A stretch of 64,000 nucleotides of DNA from Burkholderia sp. Ac-20365 (GCF_017104715.1 NZ_JAAGPI010000023.1:93938-157937); one strand, 5' to 3'. Positions 16,379-26,152 are shown, counted from the first letter of the stretch. Made by a program: numbers and translations. Notes: a model not told the origin generated them from the sequence alone.

Positions 16379-17441
16379 AGCAGTTCATCAGGGACTTGAA
16401 GAATTTATCCGCGTTGAACGCCTGATCGAATACATGGCGCGAATTTGCGCCCATCCGGCGGCATTCGTCGATGGACAACGCGTTGAGCTGTTCGGCAAGG
16501 CAAGCTCCCGTCAGTTGCCGAAGCATCAGGCCGTTGTAGCCGTGGATCACCTGTTCAGGCAACGAGCTTTCACTTGAGACAACCAATACCTTGCCGGCCC
16601 GCATTGCCTCAATGGGAACGAGTGCGAGTCCTTCCCAGCGCGATGGAACGACAATGACATCCATCCTGCGCATCGCATCACCCGTCTCCTCCGGGCTTAG
16701 CCAACCGTGATAGTTGATACGCGTATCGTTTCCCGAGATCGCCACCCCGCCGCGCACCGCCGTGCCAAACACGTGCACGTGCACGTGATCCTCGAGCAAG
16801 GGCAGCGCGTCGACGATTATGTCGAAGCCCTTTTGGTAATCGAGCCGGCCGAAATACCCTACGTCGATATGTTTCTCTCGATGAGATCTCGCGTGGCGCT
16901 CCTCCTCGGCTCGATGTGCCGGTATATCCGTCGGAATACCCGTGTACACAAGTTCGACTTTCTCGGGCGCGATGCGATACTTTCGCGCAGCCCGAACTTC
17001 ATCGAACGACATGCAGAGGATTCGCGCGCAACGCGGCGCCAGCCATTTTTCCATCGAAGCAAAGACAAACGCGGTCACACGCGATATATCCTTTTTCATA
17101 AAAGCCCACGCGTGTGGCGTATAAAGTACTCGCTCATCTTCGAACCGGTTAAGGCGAACGTAGAATCCAGGATATGAGCTATGGCAATGAACGACGTCTG
17201 CATTCAGCGAACGGATAATCTCACCCATCCTGCGTGCGACTGGCAGGATGCGAAATGGATTACGGCTGGATCGATACGGTACGACCTGAAAGCCGTCGGC
17301 ATCGAGTCTTGAAATGTCCATTCTGGCGGGATCGCAGACGAGGACCACTTCGTGTCCACCGCTGGACTGTTCGCTCATAAGGGCCGCAACATAACTGGCG
17401 ATACCCCCTGTCCATGCTTCAACCACGTGAACTATCTTCAT
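16365..17441 (-). CDS. Family 4 glycosyltransferase
   Basis: 358 residues of GT-B fold. The N-terminal acceptor domain begins MKIVHVVEAWTGGIASYVAALM with the Gly-rich first loop and HCHSSYPGFYVRL. The C-terminal donor domain has VGYFGRLDYQKGFDIIVDAL, DVIVVPSRWEGLALVPIEAMRAGKVLV (E-x7-E) and NGLMLR. It is cytoplasmic and adds a sugar to the lipid-linked repeat unit; the donor cannot be read from sequence. Its start overlaps the polymerase stop (TAATG) and its end overlaps the next gene, so translation is coupled. Confidence 0.88.
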   Translation of the reverse strand: MKIVHVVEAWTGGIASYVAALMSEQSSGGHEVVLVCDPARMDISRLDADGFQVVPYRSSRNPFRILPVARRMGEIIRSLNADVVHCHSSYPGFYVRLNRFEDERVLYTPHAWAFMKKDISRVTAFVFASMEKWLAPRCARILCMSFDEVRAARKYRIAPEKVELVYTGIPTDIPAHRAEEERHARSHREKHIDVGYFGRLDYQKGFDIIVDALPLLEDHVHVHVFGTAVRGGVAISGNDTRINYHGWLSPEETGDAMRRMDVIVVPSRWEGLALVPIEAMRAGKVLVVSSESSLPEQVIHGYNGLMLRQLTGACLAEQLNALSIDECRRMGANSRHVFDQAFNADKFFKSLMNCYEKS

Positions 17442-18901
17442 TATTCACTCACGATCCCTGACGCGATTGACGCGCCGGAACTCCTTTTTTTTAGCAACAT
17501 CGACATGGGAAAAGCAAACAGCAAAATCCATCTAACTACGTAGTACGCCAAAACATTTGAGTCGAAAAGAAAGTACAGAAACGGCAACGGATAAGACACC
17601 ACTTTCACCGGCAACCATTTCCAGTTCGAGCCGTTGGCCATACGGCCAATTCGATCGATCATCCACGCCGCCACGACGAACGACAGCAGATAGCCGAACA
17701 TGCCGAAATTGACGAGGAACTCGCCCGGCATGCCGAACAGAAGCGTGGTTTCATCAGACTGGTTACTTTCGCTTCCGCGAACAATGTCACTCTTCTCGCG
17801 TGCGAACGTTTCCGGCTTGTCTTTCCACATCGCCTTAGGAACGATCGCAGCTGCTGCGCCCACGAAACTACGGCCCATCGCGAGCGTGAAATCTGGTTTG
17901 GAGAGTGCGTCCAATGCTTTTACCTGCACGTCAAAGCGGGACAGATCTCTGAACAGGAAGAAGCTAAGCGGCCCCATCGACAATTGCAGCATTCGCTGAT
18001 CAGCGAAGTTTTCCGAAATATTGCCGATCTCTGAATAGTCGATTCCGAATTTCATCGGCAGCATCGCGAGGCCGCCTACGGCGACGCAGATTCCTGCGAG
18101 TTTCGCTATGCGCCGGCTGATATGTGTCACGAATGCGTTGTAAATGAGAGAGGCGAACAGCAGCACGAACACCATGCCTTGCCGGTTTCCGAAAACACCT
18201 GACGACAACCACCCAAGCACGACAAGTTGCACAAACGCCGCCGTTCTCAACGCGCGGTTACGCCAGGGTCTGAGCATGATGCAAGCGAATACCCAGAGGG
18301 GTGCCGTATTGGCAAGCGCCTGCACGACACCCAGCCCTTCGAGGGGATCGTTTTCAGTGACTGACGTTTCAAGGCGATCCGCATAAAGCTGCACGATCTG
18401 GCCATAGCCGCCGAGCTTCAGGTAGATGAACAACAGTGCCGCGAGGGCCATCAACGCGAACACGTAAGCCCATCGGCTCACCCTTACATTGCGCAGCGTC
18501 TCCGGCAATACGGATCGCGCTACGCCGCCCCTTCGCATTGCGATAAGCGTGACGTTCATCGCCCAGATGCCGACGATATTCAGCGCGAACCAACTGATCG
18601 TCGCGGGGTCCCGTTCGGACAGGAGCGTCAGATAGATCTCGTCGCGCAGGATCAGTTGCCCGGCGGGCAGCACGCAAAAATAGCCAAGCGCGAATATTCG
18701 CCACAGCCTGAGCAACTCATTGTCGGCCTTGATGAACCAGATGCTCGCGCCCTCGAGCAGCAACAACACGATCGTCAATGGGTCGGCGCCGCCAAGATGA
18801 ACTGCTGTGAAGAGTCCCGTCACGGCGAGGCCACCCGTGAGCAGCGGAACAAACGGCGGCTTGCGCCGCCCCCTGCGCCATGGCGCGCGCGAAGTGCTCA
18901 T
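17441..18901 (-). CDS. wzy: Wzy-type O-antigen/exopolysaccharide polymerase
   Basis: 486 residues, an integral membrane protein with roughly 11-12 hydrophobic segments and a large loop near residues 330-400 (GMVFVLLFASLIYNAF ... DRFDVQVKALDALSKPDF). This is the topology of oligosaccharide-repeat polymerases, which rarely share motifs. The start at 18901 is set by GGAAGG 7 nt upstream and an ATGA overlap with wzc; longer in-frame starts run into wzc coding sequence. Together with wzx and wza/wzb/wzc it defines a Wzx/Wzy-dependent pathway. Confidence 0.8.
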   Translation of the reverse strand: MSTSRAPWRRGRRKPPFVPLLTGGLAVTGLFTAVHLGGADPLTIVLLLLEGASIWFIKADNELLRLWRIFALGYFCVLPAGQLILRDEIYLTLLSERDPATISWFALNIVGIWAMNVTLIAMRRGGVARSVLPETLRNVRVSRWAYVFALMALAALLFIYLKLGGYGQIVQLYADRLETSVTENDPLEGLGVVQALANTAPLWVFACIMLRPWRNRALRTAAFVQLVVLGWLSSGVFGNRQGMVFVLLFASLIYNAFVTHISRRIAKLAGICVAVGGLAMLPMKFGIDYSEIGNISENFADQRMLQLSMGPLSFFLFRDLSRFDVQVKALDALSKPDFTLAMGRSFVGAAAAIVPKAMWKDKPETFAREKSDIVRGSESNQSDETTLLFGMPGEFLVNFGMFGYLLSFVVAAWMIDRIGRMANGSNWKWLPVKVVSYPLPFLYFLFDSNVLAYYVVRWILLFAFPMSMLLKKRSSGASIASGIVSE

Positions 18902-21120
18902 TTCGTCGCCTTCCGGCTCTGATATTGATAGGCAACATAGCGATAAGCGCCGTACCTCGAGCGATAACCGAATGCGCTCGGGCTCACGCCATTGAAGAGC
19001 ACGCCTTTGAGCGGTGCACGTGCACGCCGCAATTGACGCGCGCTTTCGTTGATTTCTCCAATACTCGTACGCTGAAACCGCGCGACGAGAAACACCATGC
19101 CGGCGATGTTCGCCATGGCCGATACGTCTGAAGCCACCAGCATCGGCGGTGTATCGATAATGACCATGTCGTAGCGGGCGCGTAGCATTGCGATGAGACT
19201 GCTCATCTTCTCGCTGACCAGCAACTCTGAGACATCGTGCGGAATGCTGCCCGTTGTGAGCAGATCGAGTCCCGGCCAAACGTCGCGCCGGATCGCGTCG
19301 TCAGCCGTGACCACACCCAGAAGCACATCTGACAAACCATCTCCGCGCCCGCAGCCAAAATATTGATGCAGGTGTCCACGCCGCATATCGGCGTCGACCA
19401 GCAGCACGCGCTTCGTCCCGCCACACAATACGGCGGCGAGGTTGGCGGATATGAACGATTTTCCGACGCCTGGCGCAGGCCCTGTCAGCAGAACGCAGTT
19501 GCTTTGCGCATCCAGCATCGCGAAGGTCAACGAGGTACGCATGCTGCGCAGGCTCTCTATTGCCGGCTCTGCAGGATTTGTTTTCGCAAGCAGATGTCTT
19601 TCCGCACGCACGTCGGCGTTGAACGATTTCTGCGCGCGTGACAGCGGAATGGTGCCGTACACGTTGAGCCCTGTGTAACGCTCGATGTCCTGCGCGTCCG
19701 TTACGCCGCCATACAACATTTCTCTCGCGAACGCGACGCCAATACCGAGCATCAGACCCGCAATCGCCGCCAGCCCGATCACAAGCGGAATCTTCGGCCA
19801 CACGACTTCTTCCGGCACGCGGGCGATGTCCACGAGACGAACGCTGCCAACCTTCCCTGCCGCAACCAGTTTCAGTTGCTGAATATTGTTGAGCGTGCCG
19901 ACGTAGATGCCCTGATCGACCTGCACGTCGCGCATGAGTGACACCATATCCTGCTCGATGTCGGGCAGACGCTTCATGCGGCTGTTGACATCACCGAGTC
20001 TTGCTTTGATCGCGTCGATCTGCTGATCAAGACCGATAATGGCGGGATGACCCGGCGCGTACCGCGTGGCGAGATCGTCGCGCTTCTGGAGCAGATCCAA
20101 CTGGCTGTTCTGCATGGCGACGCTCTGCTGCAACAGGCTTTGAGCCTCGAGACTCAAGTCAAAGGCGCCGTAATGGTTGCGCATCGCGTTGTAGCGCTTC
20201 TCCGCCGTTTGCAAATCGAGCTTGAGTTTTGGCAGGAGACCCTCGAGGAACTGCGACGACTTTTCCGCTTCGGCAGCTTTTCGTTTGGCGTTTTGTGCAA
20301 CATAGGCCTCTCCGATGCGGTTCAGAATCGCGGAGATCTGCTCAGGATCACGGCCGCGTAGCGTGCCGTTGATAATGTCGCTCTGCTTGCCTTCCTGCCG
20401 GACGGTGAATTCACGCTGCAGATCGACCAGGGTTTTGAGCGACGACTCGCGTGTTAAGTCGAACGCTGCGCGGGGCGCGGCGTGTATGGCCGACACGAGC
20501 AACCGGATGTGACCAACGCTCTGCTCGACGTCCACGCGTTCGCCGATCGCGCCTTCGATGGGCGAGTCGAGATCGGACTGCTCCAGACGGAAGCGATCCT
20601 TATCGAGTAACGTCAGTTTGAAGGGTTTGCCTTCCAGCTCTTTCGGCACGTCGAATTCGCGCACGTCGATTGATTCGTTGCCCCAGCAAAAACCTCCCCA
20701 GCCTAAAATTCCCGGATTGGATAATGATTTCGCGCCGCCGGCAATGCGCCAGCCGATCAGCGGAAAATAATGCGGCCGGGCGTCGATAAAGAGTTGCAGG
20801 CTCTGCACAGCCTGATCGACGACCATACGCGACTGCAAGATCTTCGACTCACCTTCGGCTTGTGTTTTTACATTGAATAGCGACGACACGTCCCCGAGCA
20901 ACGAGCTGGCGCTTGTCGGATTATCTTCCTCGACTTGCACGAGAATATTGGCCTGGTACGCGGGTTGGGCGAGCAGCGCATAGGCAGCGCCCAGCAGCAA
21001 GACAACGCCGAAGATGCTCGCAATGAGCCAACGGTTTGCGAATAGCGTATCCAGATAACGGATGAAATCGCTCTCTTCGCCTGGTCGGTCATCGACGATC
21101 GGTTGTTCCTGGTAATTCAT
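18898..21120 (-). CDS. wzc: Polysaccharide co-polymerase with BY-kinase domain (Wzc)
   Basis: 740 residues. N-terminal Wzz domain with a membrane helix (NRWLIASIFGVVLLLGAAYALL), periplasmic coiled coil, and second membrane helix (IPLVIGLAAIAGLMLGIGVAFA) near 430-450. The C-terminal bacterial tyrosine kinase domain has Walker A GPAPGVGKS (547-555), Walker A' VLLVDADMR (572-580) and Walker B MVIIDTPP. A tail of six tyrosines (719-733, FGYRSRYGAYRYVAYQYQ) is the autophosphorylation cluster. It controls chain length and export with Wza and is dephosphorylated by Wzb, the gene just upstream. Confidence 0.94.
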   Translation of the reverse strand: MNYQEQPIVDDRPGEESDFIRYLDTLFANRWLIASIFGVVLLLGAAYALLAQPAYQANILVQVEEDNPTSASSLLGDVSSLFNVKTQAEGESKILQSRMVVDQAVQSLQLFIDARPHYFPLIGWRIAGGAKSLSNPGILGWGGFCWGNESIDVREFDVPKELEGKPFKLTLLDKDRFRLEQSDLDSPIEGAIGERVDVEQSVGHIRLLVSAIHAAPRAAFDLTRESSLKTLVDLQREFTVRQEGKQSDIINGTLRGRDPEQISAILNRIGEAYVAQNAKRKAAEAEKSSQFLEGLLPKLKLDLQTAEKRYNAMRNHYGAFDLSLEAQSLLQQSVAMQNSQLDLLQKRDDLATRYAPGHPAIIGLDQQIDAIKARLGDVNSRMKRLPDIEQDMVSLMRDVQVDQGIYVGTLNNIQQLKLVAAGKVGSVRLVDIARVPEEVVWPKIPLVIGLAAIAGLMLGIGVAFAREMLYGGVTDAQDIERYTGLNVYGTIPLSRAQKSFNADVRAERHLLAKTNPAEPAIESLRSMRTSLTFAMLDAQSNCVLLTGPAPGVGKSFISANLAAVLCGGTKRVLLVDADMRRGHLHQYFGCGRGDGLSDVLLGVVTADDAIRRDVWPGLDLLTTGSIPHDVSELLVSEKMSSLIAMLRARYDMVIIDTPPMLVASDVSAMANIAGMVFLVARFQRTSIGEINESARQLRRARAPLKGVLFNGVSPSAFGYRSRYGAYRYVAYQYQSRKATK

Positions 21121-21132
21121 GTTGCACTTTTG

Positions 21133-21570
21133 TCAGGTCATGGCTTTGATACGGGGCACCCACGCGTCGACGCCCTTCTGGATCAACCTGAAGGCATCGT
21201 AAAAGCGTGTAACTGGCTTCCGGTATGGATCGGGCACGTCGAAGCGTTCTATTTCTCCGAGACGGAATACCTTCCCCGACGCGCACGGATGGCGGCGCAC
21301 AATCTCGTGCCTCTGCGAGGCTTCCATGGCGAGAATCAGATCGCAGTTGCTGACGAGTTCGAGATTGAGCAGTTGTGCACGATGCCCGGCAATGTCGAGT
21401 CCCGACTCTGCCGCGACGCGTATTGCAAGTGGATCGGCACACGATCCCGCCATTGCGTCGAGACCGGCCGAATGCACCGCGACGCCGCCAAGCTTCCCGT
21501 CGAGGAGGTATTGCGCCATGGGGCTGCGGCAGATATTGCCGGCGCACACGACCAGTATCGTCTTGATCAT
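21133..21570 (-). CDS. wzb: Low-molecular-weight protein tyrosine phosphatase (Wzb)
   Basis: 145 residues. The catalytic P-loop VCAGNICRSP (residues 8-17, CX5R) near the N-terminus and the general-acid loop DPYRKP (near 114) define an active LMW-PTP. It reverses autophosphorylation of the neighbouring Wzc, cycling polymer assembly. Its start overlaps the wza stop (ATGA), and it ends 12 bp before wzc, so wza-wzb-wzc are cotranscribed. Confidence 0.93.
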   Translation of the reverse strand: MIKTILVVCAGNICRSPMAQYLLDGKLGGVAVHSAGLDAMAGSCADPLAIRVAAESGLDIAGHRAQLLNLELVSNCDLILAMEASQRHEIVRRHPCASGKVFRLGEIERFDVPDPYRKPVTRFYDAFRLIQKGVDAWVPRIKAMT

Positions 21571-22727
21571 TTGCTTACTATCGCGCCCGTCAATGCCGCA
21601 TTTATCGCAGGCAGCAGCAGGCTTAGCACACGGGAAAAGCGCACGAGTCCATTCGCGTCGACATAAACGACGTCGCGGGGATTGAGTTCGAACTGATTCG
21701 CGAGAATCATCGAAACGGGAGACTTCGCTTCGAGACGGAACACCTTCAGATCTGCGCTCATCGAATCGCGAATCACATACACTTGCGATGCATCCGCTGT
21801 CGTGTTGTTCAGGCTGCCTGCCTGCGCGATCGCTTCACTCAGCGACAGGCGTCCGCTTCGCATAGGCACGGCCTTGACCGGCTTGTTCACTTCACCCATC
21901 ACGAAGACGCCGTTTTCTTCGCGCGCCAGGACACGAAGAAGATCCCCGTCCTTGAGCACGATCCGCGCGGGATTGAGTCCCTGTTCGAACATTCCCGTGA
22001 GATCCAGCCGATAGGAATGGCCCGCACGCACCAACACGATTCGACTCTGATCGGCCGTGGATGAGAAACCGCCCGCCCTGTTGACGGCGTCGTAGAGAGT
22101 CATCGGAATATCGTTGACGGGCAGCGTGCCCGGCGCGTGCACTTCGCCGTCGATATAGACCTGCCTCGCACGAAAGGAAGCAACGCGTACGGTAACCTGC
22201 GGCTTGACGAAAACCCGGCTTAGCGCACTGGCGAGTAGCCGTTGAACCTGCTCGGGTTTCAGGCCTTCGGCGCGAATCTGGCCCACATACGGAAAGTCGA
22301 GGTTGCCGTCCTGGTCGATAACGAATCCGGGGATGGGATCGGCGGGCCGCGTCGTCGTTTGCCCCGTTGGGATTTGCGCCTGCGCCAGCTCGGGATGATC
22401 CCAGACCGTAATTTGCAGCACATCGCCCCTACCCAGCGTGTAAGGCTCCGGGCTCGTCAACAGACCTTGCGCCAGACCTGAATTGACGTGTTTCAGATCC
22501 TCTTTCATCCGTGCAATCAGCGCGGCGTCTATATCCGTGATCTGCACGGAGGACTCCTGCGCGCCAGGATGACTCTCTGCCTCGCTCGTCGCGGATCCCG
22601 CGGATGCGCTCATCTTCATGCCCGGCGCCATTGCACAACTGGCCAGCCCCGCGCATGCCACAACGAGCACTGCGAGTCGGCCACATAGCGCAGCACCCTT
22701 GCGTGGCACATCCCAAACCGCTTCCAT
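21567..22727 (-). CDS. wza: Outer-membrane polysaccharide export lipoprotein (Wza)
   Basis: 386 residues from the ATG at 22727 (GAGG upstream). The signal peptide ends in the lipobox VVACAGLASC, with the lipidated Cys followed by AMAPGM. The polysaccharide export domain is LGRGDVLQITVWDHPEL, then two SLBB domains (QVTVRVASFRARQVYIDGEVHAPGTLPV, and GVFVMGEVNKPVKAVPMRSGRLSLSEAIAQAGSL). Wza forms the octameric outer-membrane channel for the polymer. It is the first gene of the leftward operon, with its promoter in the spacer shared with opgC. Confidence 0.94.
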   Translation of the reverse strand: MEAVWDVPRKGAALCGRLAVLVVACAGLASCAMAPGMKMSASAGSATSEAESHPGAQESSVQITDIDAALIARMKEDLKHVNSGLAQGLLTSPEPYTLGRGDVLQITVWDHPELAQAQIPTGQTTTRPADPIPGFVIDQDGNLDFPYVGQIRAEGLKPEQVQRLLASALSRVFVKPQVTVRVASFRARQVYIDGEVHAPGTLPVNDIPMTLYDAVNRAGGFSSTADQSRIVLVRAGHSYRLDLTGMFEQGLNPARIVLKDGDLLRVLAREENGVFVMGEVNKPVKAVPMRSGRLSLSEAIAQAGSLNNTTADASQVYVIRDSMSADLKVFRLEAKSPVSMILANQFELNPRDVVYVDANGLVRFSRVLSLLLPAINAALTGAIVSK

Positions 22728-23236
22728 CTGTCTACCCTCGTCTCTGCACACCCAGTCGCCCGACAAGCAAACGCATCACGTTCCCGGCCCGCCGTCTGAC
22801 ACCAGACGACACGGCGCAGCAGAGCGGACTGCGATCGACGACGCCTTCGCGTCACGCGTGTCAGCGAGCCGGAAGCATACGAATCCCTCCCCCGGATTTC
22901 CGGCCAATACCCGAACCGTTTTCGCCAATTCCCATCTCATATTTCGAAACGTGGATGGATCCACAAGCGATGCGCATAACCACTTTCTTACCAAAAATGC
23001 AACCAGGAGGAACTCTGAGAGATAATGTCGGTCCATCTGGGGACGTGCGGCGGTTCCCTGGCCGGTTTCCCAGCGGGCAAAAGCCTCAGAGACCACCCGG
23101 AACCCGGCCAGCCGGCCGCGCCAGCCCTTTCAGGCCTATGCCTGCCGGGCCGCATACGCACCACGCATACCTCACCCGTTTCCCGCCTCATCGAAACCGC
23201 GCTGCGCGCCGTTCGCGCACCGTTTCAGGAGGCGTT
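22728..23236. promoter_or_regulatory. Divergent spacer between the wza operon and opgC
   Basis: 509 bp with no supportable gene, although it is GC-rich and open in several frames. Promoters for the exopolysaccharide operon (leftward) and opgC (rightward) are expected here. An AGGAGG at 23004-23009 is followed by an ATG only after about 15 nt, too far to support a small gene. Confidence 0.4.
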
Positions 23237-24355
23237 TTGCCGAAAAAACGCATGCAGACATCAAAAAACCGTCTGATCGAGCTGGACTTCTTCCGAGGGC
23301 TGGTTCTTCTTTTTATCGTCGTCGACCACATTGGCGGCAGCATCCTGTCGCGCGCGACGCTGCACGCGTACGCGCTGTGCGACGCCGCCGAAGTCTTCGT
23401 GTTCCTCGGCGGATTCGCTACAGCCACGGCTTACGCGTCGCTGGCAAGGCGCCACACGGAAGCCGACGCGCGCAACCGCTTCTTCAAGCGCTCACTCGAG
23501 CTCTACAGGGCGTTTCTGATCACGGCCGTCCTGATGCTGCTCGTGAGCGCGGTGATGAGCGCATTCAGCATCGACGCGCCCAACATGGCCACGACCGATC
23601 TCGACGACATGATGGACACGCCCACTGCCGTCCTGCGCGACATCCTGCTGTTCCGTCGTCAGCCATATCTGGCGTCCGTTCTGCCGATGTACGCGTTCTT
23701 CGCGTTCGCGGTGCCCGCCGTCCTGCCGCTCGCGCGCAGCAAGCCCTGGCTGCTGCTCGCCGGCAGTCTCGCCGTGTGGGCCATTGCGCCGTCGATGCTG
23801 CCGCATCTGCCCGTCGCGGAAGACGCGCAATGGGATTTCAATCCCTTCGCGTGGCAGCTGATGTTCGTGCTGGGTGTGATCGCGCAGACGCAGCCTGTCT
23901 ATCAACGCGCGAGCGCGCATCGCTATGGCTGGCTGGTAACGGTGCTCGCCTGCGGCATCGTCGCGGCGGCAGCGTGGTTCAAGCTGTTCGTGGAAGCGGG
24001 TCCGCTCGACAGCAGCCTGAAGCAGAATCTGTCGTGGCTGCGCGCGATGAATTTCCTCGCGATCGCATGGATCGTGGCAAATATGGTGCGCATCGGCTGG
24101 GCGCGCACGCTTGCGCAGCGCCTGCCGTGGATCGGGCTTGTCGGCCGCAGAGGGTTGGTGTGCTTTGTCGCAGGAACGGTGATTTCGCTTGTCGTCGACT
24201 CGCTGCTCTATACGGCCACCGACGGCTATCTGAACGTGCCGCTCGGTCTGCTCGCCGATGCCGTCGCAATCGGCTCGCTGCTCGCAGTTGCAAAGGTTTC
24301 GGTGCCGATCTCGCGCGTGCTCACGCTGCGTCTGCGCGGATCGGGGCCGGCCTGA
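23237..24355 (+). CDS. opgC: OpgC: osmoregulated periplasmic glucan succinyl-transfer membrane protein
   Basis: 372 residues with about ten membrane helices. The N-terminal motif RLIELDFFRGLVLLFIVVDHIGGSIL and DAAEVFVFLGGFATATAYASL match OpgC/acyltransferase-3-like proteins that decorate periplasmic glucans with succinyl groups. Start choice: AGGAGG (23227-23232) lies only 4 nt before TTG at 23237 but 19 nt before the ATG at 23252, so TTG is favoured; using ATG would shorten the protein by 5 residues. It is unpaired with opgGH here and diverges from the exopolysaccharide operon. Confidence 0.85.
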   Translation: MPKKRMQTSKNRLIELDFFRGLVLLFIVVDHIGGSILSRATLHAYALCDAAEVFVFLGGFATATAYASLARRHTEADARNRFFKRSLELYRAFLITAVLMLLVSAVMSAFSIDAPNMATTDLDDMMDTPTAVLRDILLFRRQPYLASVLPMYAFFAFAVPAVLPLARSKPWLLLAGSLAVWAIAPSMLPHLPVAEDAQWDFNPFAWQLMFVLGVIAQTQPVYQRASAHRYGWLVTVLACGIVAAAAWFKLFVEAGPLDSSLKQNLSWLRAMNFLAIAWIVANMVRIGWARTLAQRLPWIGLVGRRGLVCFVAGTVISLVVDSLLYTATDGYLNVPLGLLADAVAIGSLLAVAKVSVPISRVLTLRLRGSGPA

Positions 24356-24400
24356 ACGGCGCTACCGGCCGCACCCAAAGACACGCGTGGACCCGGTTGA

Positions 24401-25486
24401 TTAACGCTCGACCCACTCGGTCCACAACACCATCAGCACCGTCATCAGCGCCGGGCCGACGAACAAGCCGAGCAGCCCGAACGTCTCCGCGCCGCCCAGA
24501 ATCCCGAACAGCACGAGCAGAAACGGCAGCCGCGCGGAGTTGCCGATCAGCACGGGCCGCACGAAGTGCTCGGCGACGAACGCCACGACAAACCCAAACA
24601 CCGCAAGACCGATCGCCGGCATCAGCGCGCCCTGCTCGATGAAAAGCCAAAGTGCCGCGCCACAGAACACGATAGGCGCGCAAAACGGCAGCATCGCGGC
24701 AATCGCGGTCACGAAACCGAGCAGCGCCGCGTGCGGCACGCCCGTCAGCATATAGGCGAGCAGCAGCAGCGCGCCCTCGCCGATCCCGACCACCACCAGC
24801 CCCGACACCGTGCCGCGCACGGCCGCGGCCATCCGTTCGACGAGATGCATGCCGTCGTAGCCGAACGCACGCCGCACGCCCTTCATCAGTTCGCCCGACA
24901 GCTTGGGCCCAGCCTGGAAGATCACGAACAGCGTGACGAGCATGAAGCCGAACAGCATCAGCGCATGCGCGGCACGCGCGCCGAAGTGCCGCCCGAATGT
25001 GACGACGGCACCGCCGTGCAAGCCCTTCATCGCAGGCGAATCGCGCAGCGGCTGCGCCAGGTTGTCCTGCCACCAGCTCGCAATTTGCGCCGCGCCCCAC
25101 GGAAGATGCTGAACGAAATCGGGCAGCGGAATGCCGTTTTCCTGGACGTTGCGCGCCCAGTCGATCACGTCGTGCGCCTCAGCCGCCGCCTGCGCAATGC
25201 CGATCCCGACAGGCAGCAGGAACACGAGGCCGATCACGATCGTCAGCACGGTGGCGAGCAAGGTCGAACGCCCCTTGAACATCTTGTGCTCTTCGATCCG
25301 GTGAAACGCCGGCCACAGCGCGATCGCAATCACACAGGCCCAGGCGATGGCCGGCACGAAGTCGCGGATCACCCAGATCGCCAGCGCCACCATCACGGCA
25401 TACAGGCCGACGGACGCGATCCGCTGCATCTTGCGGCGATTCGGCATGTCGGCCTCGGATGGAACGTCGGGCGGGCGCTGGTTCAT
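24401..25486 (-). CDS. AI-2E/YdiK-family transporter
   Basis: 361 residues starting MNQRPPDVPSEADMPNRRKM, with GAGG 6 nt upstream. Seven to eight membrane helices in the AI-2E exporter family plan: ASVGLYAVMVALAIWVIRDFVPAIAWACVIAIALWP near the N-terminus, a cytoplasmic/periplasmic helical middle, and GLVVVGIGEGALLLLAYMLTGVPHAALLGFVTAIAAMLPFCAPIVF, ILGGAETFGLLGLFVGPALMTVLMVLW at the end. Family members export small molecules; the substrate here is unknown. Converges on opgC with a 45-bp gap. Confidence 0.88.
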   Translation of the reverse strand: MNQRPPDVPSEADMPNRRKMQRIASVGLYAVMVALAIWVIRDFVPAIAWACVIAIALWPAFHRIEEHKMFKGRSTLLATVLTIVIGLVFLLPVGIGIAQAAAEAHDVIDWARNVQENGIPLPDFVQHLPWGAAQIASWWQDNLAQPLRDSPAMKGLHGGAVVTFGRHFGARAAHALMLFGFMLVTLFVIFQAGPKLSGELMKGVRRAFGYDGMHLVERMAAAVRGTVSGLVVVGIGEGALLLLAYMLTGVPHAALLGFVTAIAAMLPFCAPIVFCGAALWLFIEQGALMPAIGLAVFGFVVAFVAEHFVRPVLIGNSARLPFLLVLFGILGGAETFGLLGLFVGPALMTVLMVLWTEWVER

Positions 25487-25864
25487 GTGACCTCGTAAGT
25501 GGATTCGATGCGTCGTCAACAACCGGCCATCGCATGACGATGCGTGCAATGTCCTTCAGCGGATCTGAGCATGCGCAATGCCGGAGCACACCCGCCGCTG
25601 GCTGCCGAACCGTTCATCTTAAAGGATGACGCTCACGCCCGTAGGGCACGGCATCTGATCCAGCCCTTTTCCGCCTTTCATACAACAGTTCGTTGCATAT
25701 TTGTATGTAATCGATATGACAGCCCGCAAATCGGCTTATTACCGTTCCCGTGCATGGTCGCTATCTCATTATTGCGGAATCGGGAACAGTGTTTCTACGC
25801 GGGCACAATGGCTCTCACGCGCGCGCGGGACTACATTCGGCACACCACAACTACGGAGCCGACC
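25487..25864. promoter_or_regulatory. Spacer between the AI-2E transporter and DUF3331 gene
   Basis: 378 bp without a supportable gene. It includes an AT-rich stretch near 25680-25735, a plausible promoter for the rightward DUF3331 gene, and a long-loop inverted repeat GTTCCCG (25744-25750) / CGGGAAC (25781-25787). Confidence 0.35.
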
Positions 25865-26152
25865 ATGACGACCTTGGAGTGTTTGCCGTTGACGGGCGCC
25901 AACGGGTTGCGCATCGAGATTCTCGAGCACTCTGACACGACGCTGGTGATCCGCTGGGTCGAACCCGGCCGCTGCCATTACGGGGAGCAGCGCTGGCGCC
26001 GCCGCTCGGCGCATACGTCGGGCACCTGCGCCGTTTCGCGCCGCAAGATCCGCCGCGGCGATGCCGTCTTCAAGCCGGCCGAACGCCCCGCTCCGGCCAA
26101 CGCCTCCGCGATGATCGCGGCCGAAGTGCTCGAACACGCGCTCGCCGCATAA
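25865..26152 (+). CDS. DUF3331 domain protein, small
   Basis: 95 residues from the ATG at 25865, with GGAG about 8 nt upstream. It begins MTTLECLPLTGANGLRIEILEHSDTTLVIRWVEPGRCHYGEQRW and has the basic RRRSAHTSGTCAVSRRKIRRGDAVFKP segment that marks the Burkholderiales family DUF3331. Function is unknown. No membrane segment is visible; the charged core suggests a soluble regulator or nucleic-acid-associated protein, but this is guesswork. It converges on the carnitine-operon hydrolase. Confidence 0.8.
   Translation: MTTLECLPLTGANGLRIEILEHSDTTLVIRWVEPGRCHYGEQRWRRRSAHTSGTCAVSRRKIRRGDAVFKPAERPAPANASAMIAAEVLEHALAA

Noticed and set aside
22604..23236. Upstream extension of opgC by about 210 codons
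   Set aside because: The extension is proline/arginine-rich, overlaps wza on the other strand, and a good Shine-Dalgarno marks a much later start.
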